Of a stretch of 20,983 nt of DNA, positions 1 to 8,090 are shown in pieces. This stretch comes from Periconia sp. R9002 (Eukaryota; Ascomycota; Dothideomycetes; Pleosporales; Periconiaceae): positions 1 to 20,983 of the forward strand of contig JAMAHW010000190.1 of assembly GCA_023627715.1 (NCBI GenBank). The letters are read 5' to 3'. A program made the translations under genes and the position numbers. Each line of letters starts with the position of its first letter. Position 1 is the stretch's first letter. The notes beneath the pieces are model-generated. The model saw only the letters and a program-made list of their open reading frames with translations, searched no databases and was not told the origin of the DNA.

Positions 1-1500
1 AGTATATAGATAAAAGATATAGTACTATATTTAGTAAGTTTATTTATTTTAGAAAGAATAAAGTAGCTTATAGTATTATTAAAAGCCTTAAATTATTTAT
101 CTTTTTAGGTAAGTTACTTTAAAATTTAAGGGATTTTTTAGATATAATTATTTCTTTATTAGAGGCTTTATTATTATATAGCTTATTATTTATTATAATT
201 ATAACTCTATTATCTATCTCTATAGTTAGATAGAATAAGCTATTAGTAGGGTAAAAGTAATCTACTATTAAGCTATTAGAATTAATATATATACTTATCC
301 TTATAATACTAGAGAAGAGATAATAAGTATTTACTATCTATTTAGATAGTAGTTAAGAGAAAAGTATATTTTTATAAGCTTACTAGAAATAGATAGAAGA
401 ATATTATCTAAATTTATTTTTAGGGTTTATAGTAACGCGCTTTTACTTATACCTTTAGCCTAATAATAAAAGGTACCTTTTTAACTTTAGCAACTAATTA
501 ATATACTTTAATAAGTATAAAATAGCTATTTATAGATAGTATAGTATTTAAACTTATTATTTAAAGTTTTAGTATACTAGTATATAGCTTTACTAAGACT
601 TATTATAACTTTTTAAAGTATTATATTATATAGAAAGTATTAGCTTATAGTAAGACAGCTAGGCTTAAGTCTACCCTACTTAGGATACTAGATAGTTACT
701 AATAGCTTAAGTACTAGAGTTAAAATTTAAGTAGAGAAAAAATAGGTAAAGTAAGCTATACCCTCTTTTATAAGCTTATTTAAGCTAACTTAAATTTTAG
801 CGCTTAACTTAGCTTATAGAGAGAAGTAAAAAGTAAATACCTACTATTTTTATAAAAGAGTACTAATAAATAGAGTATGTTTTTAGACCTATAGTAAGCG
901 CTCTACTAAGTAATATTAGAAGAGCTAACTATAATAAAAATATAGTAGTCTTTATATAGTTATAAATAATAGATAATAGTTAGTAGAATATAGAGACCTA
1001 TTTGTAAGAATAAAGCTTAATTAAAAGACTACTATACGTAATTTACTTTTAATTTAGTAGATAAAATCTAACTACGTAAGATTTAAAATCTCTACTTTTA
1101 GTTTATAAGTTTTAGCCTTTTATATACTTTTATTATAAGTTAAATATACTTTTTAGGCTATTTAGCCTAATAGCTTTTTTAGTATTAGTACTAGTTAAAT
1201 AGTGCAACTATATTTATATCTATACTTATTCTATACGCGCGCCCTTAACGTAGAAAATAAAAGGGTATAAAAGGTAGGTAAATATATAACTTTATCTAGG
1301 TTAGATTAATAAAAATAGAAAAGTTATATATATAAAAAAAATACTATAATATATTTTAATTATAATCTTATAATTTATAAGTATAAAGCTATAAATAATT
1401 ATTACTCTATAGAGTTAATATAGAGCTAATATTATATTTAAAATAGTTAGTAAAATTATAAACTATAAGAACTTCTAATTACTACCTTTTTTAATTTTAT
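1..1500. other. Unassigned RIP-mutated DNA left of the retrotransposon
   Basis: No domain was recognised in any frame. The 5' LTR of the chromovirus should lie here, but I found no stretch matching the 3' LTR start at 7784. A TATA-like motif is at 1264-1274 and a string loosely resembling an initiator-Met tRNA primer binding site at 1415-1426; neither is convincing in such AT-rich DNA. A minus-strand frame across roughly 600-1000 has stops of RIP type only, but nothing in it was identified. The interval may be flanking repeat DNA, a diverged or replaced LTR, or another dead element. Confidence 0.5.
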
Positions 1501-2581
1501 ATTTATATGCTAGCCTATATAGTATAGCTAAAGCTAGAAGTAATAGAATTATAAAGTAGAAAAAAAAGTAATAGTTAAAAGCTCTTCTTTATATACTAAA
1601 CTAAGTAAGAAGAATAGAAATATTAGTAGATAGGTTTTTATATAAAATATATAAAGTTAAGCGTAGTAGAAACTATAAAGACTATATATACTAAAAGTAT
1701 AGCTTAAAGAAGTAGTAATAGGTAGTATAGAATATAAGTAAGCTATCTACTCTATAAGCTTAAGCTAGAGGGTTATAAATATAGGTTTTTATATTAACTT
1801 CTATATAGATTTAGAGTGTACTAGAGTACGCTATATCTATCTACTAAACTTACTAGCTATAGGTTAGACTAGTAGCTTTTCTTATATACTAAAGCTACTT
1901 AATATACCTAAGTTTAGTAGTACTAATAATAATAACTTTAATAAATAGAAAGCTTTAGCTAAAAGTAAATATTTAATATATAATAATAAGAAATATTATA
2001 TTATATATCTTATAATATATATTACTAGTAAAGCTTAGAACTTAGTACGTAACTTAAAGCTAGTTAGCTATATAAAGTATATTAATAAGCTAGATAAGTT
2101 TTATAGTACTTTATTATTTAATAAAGTTAAAGAGGCCTTATAAACTTTAACTAACTCTACCTAGCTTTTAAAGTAAAAGTTCTATAAAACCTTTTTATAA
2201 TAGTATATATAGTTTATAGCTATATAAAACCTAGTTAAAATACCTAATAAAACTATAAAGGTATATACCTATATATTTATAAAATCTATACTTTCTAAAG
2301 CTATAATTCTAAAAAGTAATAGGTAAGAAATATTAATATAGTTTTTTTAGTACGTTTAAAACTATAATTATAATAGTTAAAAAACCCTATTATATAGATA
2401 TATATTTTAGATAAAAAAGTTCTTATTTATTTTTAAGAGTACTTTATCTACGCGCTTACGTAAAACTATTACTATAGATAATTTTTTAGGTAAGCTAGTA
2501 TACGCTAACTCTACTCTATAAAAGATAGGCGTTTATAAATACTTTAATAAGTAACTAAAAGTGCTATATAATAATAGCGCT

Positions 2582-2620
2582 TATTATAAATATAGTAAAA
2601 CTAGTTACTAAGCTTATAAC
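2582..2620 (+). other. CCHC zinc knuckle of gag (mutated)
   Basis: Codons tat-tat-aaa-tat-agt-aaa-act-agt-tac read back through G-to-A and C-to-T changes as C-Y-K-C-G-K-T-G-H, the first three ligands of a nucleocapsid CX2CX4HX4C knuckle that binds RNA. All three ligand codons now read Tyr (TGY to TAY, CAC to TAC). The fourth ligand should lie at 2621-2623, which now reads ttt and is not a simple RIP product, so that position is uncertain. Confidence 0.75.
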
Positions 2621-2700
2621 TTTCTTACGCCCTACTATAGTAAGGAGTATATACTTACTAAAGATATTCTATTACTTTAGTAGATCTACGCTATTAATAT

Positions 2701-2721
2701 TAATAATAATAATAATAATAA
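2701..2721 (+). repeat. TAA trinucleotide microsatellite
   Basis: Seven uninterrupted TAA units. In the gag frame they read as a run of Asn (aat), downstream of the zinc knuckle. Confidence 0.9.
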
Positions 2722-3101
2722 ACCTAATTTTAATAGTAATAGATACCTAGTTAAACCTAGTAATACTACTAAGGATAATTAATTAGATTTTTAGATACTT
2801 TTTAAAAAAATTACTCTAGAGAGCTTAACTAGCGTTAGAAAAGTTAGACTACTAAAAAGATATAGTACTAATAGTAGTACCTTAGTATTACTACTATAAA
2901 ACTTTCTACTAACCTTTATAAAATAGTTACCTACTATACTATTTCTATTACTACTAAGAGCTATAAAACTAAAAGTAGTTATACTACTTAGCTATAATTA
3001 CCTACCTAAGTTAAATATATATATAATTAGGTAAAAGTTTAGTTTCTAATTAATATAGAGGCTAGTATTAGCTTTATTAGTTATAACTAAGTAAAGTAAA
3101 A

Positions 3102-3110
3102 ATAATTAAC
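3102..3110 (+). repeat. Left target-site duplication of the SINE-like insertion
   Basis: The nine bases ataattaac occur here and again at 3302-3310, immediately outside the inserted sequence, as expected for staggered-cut integration. Confidence 0.75.
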
Positions 3111-3301
3111 TATCTATAAACTATAATCTTTTATAAACTTATTATTTATAGATAGTAGAAATATATAATAGAGCTAGGATTTAAACCTAAGATCCCTAAT
3201 TACGTAACCTAGAATAACTAATATTCTAGCTCTAGCTTAGCGTTTAGCTATACCTAGGCACCTACCTAGCTCTACCTAGTATACCTTACTTAGTATTTTA
3301 T
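3111..3301 (-). mobile_element. tRNA-derived SINE-like insertion in the protease
   Basis: An insertion of about 191 bp sits between two copies of a 9-bp direct repeat. On the minus strand it contains a B-box-like sequence (plus positions 3177-3187, minus reading GGTTTAAATCC, from GGTTCGAATCC by RIP) and an A-box-like sequence (plus 3241-3250, minus TAGCTAAACG), about 65 nt apart, longer than in most tRNAs. The tail end (plus 3111-3154) carries a 10-bp inverted repeat, 3111-3120 with 3145-3154. It encodes no protein. SINEs borrow LINE enzymes and are transcribed by RNA polymerase III from such boxes. It is itself depleted in CA/TG, so it inserted before RIP acted. A degraded tRNA gene or an unrelated short element are alternatives. 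Confidence 0.7.
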
Positions 3302-3310
3302 ATAATTAAC
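3302..3310 (+). repeat. Right target-site duplication of the SINE-like insertion
   Basis: Second copy of ataattaac. The interval from 3111 through 3310 is exactly 200 nt, and leaving it out carries the protease frame from 1 mod 3 to 0 mod 3 without a break. Confidence 0.75.
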
Positions 3311-3979
3311 CCTAGTTACTATACACCTTATATTAGTACCTAATAGAACTCTTATAAATATAGGTAAAATTACTTATATAGTAGATATTACGCTAAAGTA
3401 GAGATTATATAACTATATTATTATATACTATATTATAGACGTTAGTTTTAACTTAATACTAAGTATAGACTAGCTAAATTATTATAATCCTACTATCTCT
3501 TTTAGTATAACTAGATTAATAACTTTTAAGTTAAGCTATTACTATTTTTACTACTTAGTATATAAGAAATTTAAAGTAGTTTATTAATATAGCCCCTTTT
3601 ATAATAAGTCTTATATAAAATAAATAAGAAATAATATATACCTAATTAGTATTAATACTATTACTAAGGTGGGCGTTAAAAACTCTAATTATTTTACGTA
3701 GGTTTATTTTTATTACTAGAATAGACTAAAGTATTTACTAAACTAAAACTACTTTATAGATACTTACTATAAAACTATATCTTTATATACTATTATAACT
3801 AATAATAACTTTAAAAAGTATATATATAAAATAGAATACTTATAACTTACTAAAAAAAAGATTAAAGCTAAAGTACCTAATTAAGTATAGAAAAGCTATA
3901 AAGAAGCCTTTAACTAAGCTATAGTATATATATTTACTCTACGTAGACTTAGTATTAACTACGCTATTAAACTACTTTT

Positions 3980-4620
3980 AGATAAACTAATACCTTAACT
4001 AAAAATCTATAAGTTAACCTATTTAGAAACTAAAGTAGTTAAAGTCTATATTAATAATATACTAGAGAAAGGTTTTATAGAGCTTAGTAGCTTTTTATAT
4101 ATTTTACCTATACTTATTACTTATAAACTTAGTAGCGGCCTACGTATATATATAGACTATAGAGCATTAAATATAATTACTAAAAAAAACTAAAATACTC
4201 TACTTATAATTTTTTAAATACTTATATAAATAGCAAAAGTTTATATTATATTAATAGTTAATATTATCTACGTATTTAATATAGTTTAGATTAAAAAAAA
4301 AATAAAGAGAAAACTACCTTTTTAACTTAATATAGCTTATATTAATACTATATTATACTTTTTAAATTATATAATATACTAGAGATGTTCTAAAACTTTA
4401 TTAATAATATATTATATAAATATTTAAACGTTTTCTATACTACCTACTTAGATAACGTATTAATATATAGTGAGCGTAAAAAAAACTATAAAGAATATAT
4501 ACTTAAAGTACTCTATACCTTTAGTAAAGCTAGTCTCTTTTTTAACCTAGATAAGTGCTAATTTAAAGTTAAATAAGTTAAATACTTAGGCTTTATTCTT
4601 ACTACTAATAGTATTAAAAT
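3980..4620 (+). other. Reverse transcriptase domain (mutated)
   Basis: The stretch at 4131-4172 reads S-G-L-R-I-Y-I-D-Y-R-A-L-N and continues I-I-T-K-K-N, the Gypsy box usually written LR-x-x-V-D-Y-R-x-L-N-x-x-T-x-K-N. The catalytic box at 4445-4456 reads Y-L-D-N followed by V-L-I-Y-S, so the second Asp of YLDD is Asn. Upstream, E-K-G-F-I-E-L-S-S-S precedes the domain as usual. Confidence 0.95.
4293..4302 (+). other. Run of ten A where the pol frame shifts
   Basis: Upstream the reverse transcriptase reads in frame 0 mod 3 (Y-V-F-N-I-V-x-I-K); downstream it reads in frame 2 mod 3 (E-K-T-T-F-L-T). The change fits loss of one A (or gain of two) in this homopolymer. It could be a real slippage event or a sequencing error. 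Confidence 0.7.
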
Positions 4621-4894
4621 AGACCTAAAGAAGGTATAAGTAGTAGTTAAGTAGCCTAAACTTTATAAAGTTAAAAATATCTAGAGCTTTTTTAAGTTTT
4701 ATAACTTTTATTAATACTTTATTCTAGGCTTCTTCTATATTACTAAACTACTTATAGCCTTAACTAGAACTAATAGCTATAAAGCCTTTCTATTACCTAA
4801 CTATTTACCTACTATTAAAGTATTTTATATATTATAAAATGCATTTAAGTAAGTAGAAAACTATATTTTTACCTACTTTAATATTAACTTAGAG

Positions 4895-5160
4895 TTCTAG
4901 ATTAAAACTAATACTTTTAACTTTATTACTATAGCTATTTTTTTATAGAAATATATAAATAGTATTTTACGCCCTATAGCGTTTCTTTTTTAAAAAATAT
5001 CTCTAGTAAAGTATAATTATAAAATCTATAATAAGAAACTTCTTACTATTATAAATACTTTTAAAGAATAGTAGTTTAAACTTACTAGTACTAAAAACTT
5101 TATATAGGTGCTTTTTAATTATTAGGCTTTTTAAACTTTTATAAGTATAAAACGTTTTAA
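4895..5160 (+). other. RNase H domain (mutated)
   Basis: At 5009-5053 the frame reads K-Y-N-Y-K-I-Y-N-K-K-L-L-T-I-I, from the Gypsy RNase H motif N-Y-E-I-Y-D-K-E-L-L-A-I, with Asp and Glu converted to Asn and Lys. N-T-F-K-E-W (W now a stop) and the position of T-D-H-K-A-L (now L-F-N-Y-stop-A-F) follow at the expected spacing. The domain removes template RNA during cDNA synthesis. Confidence 0.88.
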
Positions 5161-5879
5161 TTAACGCTAAGTATAATAAGTAGAGTTTTTATCTAAATTT
5201 AATTTCTATATTATATATTATCTTAGTAAATAAGGTACTAAACTAGACTCTCTAACTTAGTGTACTAATAACTTACTATTAGTTAATAAGAATAACTAAT
5301 ATTAATACTAATACTAAGTCTTAATATAGCTTTATTAAGTAAACCTAGCTCTACGTATTACTATTTTTATATACTATTAAGACGTAGGCGCCTACTATAC
5401 TATACGCCTTACTAAAAAAAAAAAGACTTTACTTACTAAGTAAGTTTTTAATATTATAAAAATAATTTATTAATCTTTAAAAATAAATAATATTATAGAG
5501 GGCTACGCTTAAGCTATATTATTAGTAGTAGTATATAGTATAACTTTAGCTAATACTATAATATTATTACTTAAACTTTAAATAGACTTAATAAAAGATA
5601 TTTTTACTATAATATAATAATTAAAAAATAATAATATCTATTAAATTATATAGGCTATAGCTAAAAGTAGAAAATAAATACTATACGCGCTATTTTAAAA
5701 GGACCTATAGCTAAAGCTAAAAAATTATAAAATTATAGATAGCTTATTATATATTTAAAGAAAAGTGTTTATTCTAACTTAGCTATATATACATATACTA
5801 TATATAATTTATAACTTTATATATAGTAGGTACCTAGAGAAGTATAAGACTTATAGAAAAACGTCTAGATAGTACTACT

Positions 5880-6500
5880 AGCTAAATATAACTATTAATA
5901 TTACTTAGTTTACTAATACGTATTATATATATTAAAAAGCTAAGCTTTATTAAACTAGTAAATATAGATTACTCTACCTATTACTTATTTTAGATTAATA
6001 TTAGACTTCTATCTTTTTAAACTATATTACCTACTTTCTAGCCTATACTATTAATAGTATTACTTACTTATATATTCTAGTTATTATTAATAGGCTAAGT
6101 AAGAAAAAAAAGTTTATTTTAATATAAAACCTAAAGGTGCCTACGCTTATTACTACTTTCGTTAATTACGTCTAGTGTAAAAAAGAATACCTAGAAAATA
6201 TTATTTCTAATTAAGAAAGCTAGTTTATTTCTTATTTTTAGAGTTAACTATATAAATATATAGGCGTAAAGTTAAAGTTATTAACTAGCTATTATTCTAA
6301 AATAGATAGTTAAATAGAAAATGCTAATACGTAACTAAAGTAGTACTTATATACGTATATTAACTATAATTAAAATAACTAGGCTATATTTCTACTTATT
6401 ACTAAATTTATAGTAAATTTAACTACTTACGCTAGTTTTAGTGTTAGCTTATTTAAAGTAACTAAAAGTTATTTTTTCTATTTAGGTTTTAAACCTCTTT
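5880..6500 (+). other. Integrase core (catalytic triad lost)
   Basis: A CX2C pair of the zinc-binding end lies at 5921-5932 (tat-tat-ata-tat), followed by a segment of the form Y-G-L-L-x-P-L-P-I-P. The first catalytic Asp (box S-I-x-x-D-F-I-T) is at 6020-6022 and reads Asn. The second (S-D-R-G-S) is at 6209-6211 and reads Asn. The Glu of H-P-E-T-D-G-Q-T-E-N at 6293-6322 reads Lys. Between them I-L-V-I-I-x-R-L-S-K is intact. The frame is unbroken with RT and RNase H from 4302 on. Confidence 0.95.
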
Positions 6501-6689
6501 ACACTAATACTAATACTACGTTTATATCTACTATAGTAAAAGTTAACTAAATATAGGCTAATTATTTTATAAAAAAGCTTAACTAGTTAAAATAATTATT
6601 AAAGAATAGTTTACTATAAGCTTAGATAAAGTAAAAATTATTTATAAATATATAGCGCTACTCTATCTCTACTTTTTAAGTTAGTAACT

Positions 6690-6870
6690 AAGTTATAGTA
6701 GACTTTTAAAATACTATAACTACTTAACTAAATTAATTACTTAACTATAAGTACTATAGTTTGTATAAAATCTTATAAGTAATTAATAATACTACTTATA
6801 AAGTTAACTTCTCTAAAAATATACGTCTCTATAACGTTTTTTACTTATAGCTACTTTATCTATATCTAGA
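6690..6870 (+). other. Integrase C-terminal GPY/F-like region
   Basis: From 6779 the frame reads V-I-N-N-T-T-Y-K-V-N-F-S-K-N then L-Y-N-V-F-Y, matching the conserved end of this module (x-x-Y-x-L-x-L-P-x-x-x-x-x-H-x-V-F-H). The module binds DNA and links the catalytic core to the chromodomain. Confidence 0.75.
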
Positions 6871-6940
6871 TACTTTAATAAGCTAGTATAACTTACTATT
6901 ACTACTCTTATACGTTAAACTACTACCTAAAAATAAAATA

Positions 6941-7123
6941 GACTATTAAGTTAAAGTTATACTTAAAGTACGCCTAAATAAGTATAAATATAATCCTCTA
7001 ATATAATAAAAGGGCCTACTATAGTATAAAGTTAAATAGATAGGTAATAATATACCTACTTAGGAACTATATATAAACTTAGTAGGCTCTAGTAATTTAG
7101 TTTATACTTTTTATAATATACAC
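6941..7123 (+). other. C-terminal chromodomain of the integrase
   Basis: In the same frame as the integrase core, residues read D-Y-x-V-K-V-I-L-K-V-R-L-N-K, then G-L-L-x-Y-K-V-K-x-I-G, then I-P-T-x-E-L-Y-I-N-L and a Y-N-I-H-L end. These are the three blocks of a chromovirus chromodomain (Y-E-V-E-x-I-L, L-x-Y-x-V-K-W-x-G, P-T-W-E-P-x-x-N-L), with Trp codons turned into stops. Such domains are known to steer integration toward methylated-histone chromatin. Confidence 0.85.
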
Positions 7124-7215
7124 CTAATAGTACTACTAATTTATCTATAATTTATAAAGCTAGTAGGTAAATAGAATATATTAGTAATAATAATAGTGTA
7201 TTAGTATAACTCTAT

Positions 7216-7770
7216 AAATACTTAGAGTAATAGTTAACTTATAAGTACCTAAGTTCTACTTTATTACTATAGTTTTTATAAATAAAAAGGGTACCTCTAT
7301 AAGTTATATATAGTTAATATAGTAGAAGTAGACTAGTTACTAGTTACTTATTACTTAACTAATACCTAGTAAATTTTAGAGTTTACTTTACTAAGCTCTA
7401 AAGTAAGTTTACTTTTAGAGTTTTTATTTTTATAGAAATAGAGTTTAGTTTATTAAAAAGTTAATTAGATATACTTATAAAAGTAATAATAGTAGTTAAT
7501 AATAAGTAAAGCTTATACTCTAAGCTAAGTAGGTTATACTACTTAATATATAACTTAGCTAACTAAACCTAAAGTACTTAGTAGTTACTATTAGTATAAA
7601 TAATATTAACTATATAATAGATTAGATTAATTTAAATTACTAGCATTTATTTATAATACTCTATACTATAACTTATAAGTTAATAAACGTATAATCTTTA
7701 TTTTATCTACTTTTAAATTAACTATATAGTAATACTATATATATTTTAGAGCTTTAGAGCTACTCTTTTA
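7216..7770 (+). other. Spacer between pol and the polypurine tract
   Basis: About 550 bp with no recognised domain. It continues open in places, but codons after the chromodomain match nothing known to me. A short imperfect inverted repeat lies near 7395-7420. It is probably the untranslated 3' part of the element. Confidence 0.5.
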
Positions 7771-7780
7771 AAAAAGGGGG
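7769..7780 (+). promoter_or_regulatory. Polypurine tract (plus-strand primer)
   Basis: A run of A followed by five G lies immediately upstream of the presumed LTR start, the normal position of the RNase H-resistant primer for plus-strand synthesis. The tract has no C on its purine strand, so it was protected from C-to-T changes there. Confidence 0.8.
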
Positions 7781-7783
7781 TAG

Positions 7784-8090
7784 TATAATAAAAAAGTAAT
7801 TTAAACTCTAGCTCTTAGTAGAACTTTAGCTAGACTATAGTTATCTTAGCTCTAGCTTAGCGTACCTTACTAAGGTATACTTTACTCTTACTACTCTTTT
7901 AGGTAGCCTTACGTAATATTTTACTTATATACTTATATTTACCCTACTATATTAATTAACTCTTATACCTCTACATACTTTCTATAACCTCTTATTTATA
8001 CTATTTTTTTTATATCTATATTATTCTTTTTTTTATACTTACTTTACTACTTCGCGTTTATATTATTTTTTAAAAAAAAGCTTTTTATAA
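7784..8090 (+). repeat. 3' LTR, start well placed, end approximate
   Basis: The sequence after the polypurine tract, tag-tataata, is what RIP would make of TAG-TGTAACA, a typical Ty3/Gypsy LTR beginning. The right end could not be fixed because TG/CA termini are erased and no second LTR was found for comparison; 8090 is a guess. It contains, at 7847-7863, 17 bases identical to positions 3227-3243 in the SINE-like insertion. Confidence 0.6.

Larger units (their letters stand above)
1560..3018 (+). pseudogene. gag pseudogene (capsid and nucleocapsid region)
   Basis: Gag forms the virus-like particle that packages the element's RNA. One frame (codons starting at positions equal to 2 modulo 3) can be followed from about 1560 to about 3015 with stops explained by RIP. 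At 1890-2130 it resembles the retrotransposon gag domain: a proline/lysine stretch, then a segment like K-Y-L-I-Y-N-N followed by T-S-K-A-W-N-L-V (W now a stop). A zinc knuckle follows at 2582, then a polar, Asn-rich tail with a TAA microsatellite. The start is uncertain because any ATG has probably become ATA. Protease follows in the frame one base back (-1), as in several Ty3/Gypsy elements, though a small indel would look the same. Confidence 0.8.
3031..3570 (+). other. Retropepsin-like protease domain, interrupted
   Basis: The active site at 3049-3080 reads I-N-I-E-A-S-I-S-F-I-S, from an ancestral D-T/S-G-A-S-x-x-F-I-S with the catalytic Asp now Asn. The conserved C-terminal L-G-M-D-W-L box is visible at 3459-3476 as L-S-I-D-stop-L, followed by N-Y-Y-N-P-T-I. 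Between them lies a 200-bp insertion. When it is skipped the two halves join in one frame with the usual spacing of a Gypsy aspartic protease. Confidence 0.85.
3019..7215 (+). pseudogene. pol pseudogene (PR-RT-RH-IN-chromodomain)
   Basis: Pol supplies the enzymes of retrotransposition. Domains in order: protease (3031-3570, split by an insertion at 3111-3310), reverse transcriptase (about 3980-4620), RNase H (about 4895-5160), integrase (about 5880-6500), a GPY/F-like region (about 6690-6870) and a chromodomain (6941-7123). The frame is 1 mod 3 before the insertion, 0 mod 3 from 3309 to 4292, and 2 mod 3 from about 4302 onward; the second change falls in a run of ten A. Key residues are lost: protease Asp, second Asp of the RT YLDD box, and all three integrase catalytic residues. 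The end near 7215 is uncertain because a RIP-made TAG and a true stop cannot be told apart. Confidence 0.93.
1500..8090 (+). mobile_element. Dead Ty3/Gypsy chromovirus LTR retrotransposon
   Basis: The order gag, protease, reverse transcriptase, RNase H, integrase, chromodomain, polypurine tract, LTR start is that of a Ty3/Gypsy chromovirus. Every domain is on the + strand and readable once RIP changes are allowed for. The frame is remarkably continuous: gag in one frame to about 3015, protease and early RT in the next, then one frame from 4302 to the end of the chromodomain near 7130. The left boundary is not resolved because no 5' LTR was found, and the right end is approximate. A 200-bp element interrupts the protease. 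No copy-encoded protein could be made: dozens of stops are present and the catalytic residues are changed. Assignment to chromoviruses is firm; subfamily is unknown. Confidence 0.93.

Noticed and set aside
1264..1274. TATA box of a promoter
   Set aside because: TATA-like strings are expected everywhere in this composition and no gene start is tied to it.
1415..1426. Primer binding site for initiator Met tRNA
   Set aside because: The match needs several RIP changes and a one-base gap, and no LTR end could be placed directly before it.
3165..3250. A functional tRNA gene on the minus strand
   Set aside because: A- and B-box-like strings are present, but their spacing is long, no complete cloverleaf with a paired acceptor stem could be drawn, and the segment lies inside an insertion flanked by a target duplication.
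7395..7420. Hairpin terminator after pol
   Set aside because: The inverted repeat is short and imperfect, and such pairs are frequent in this low-complexity DNA.
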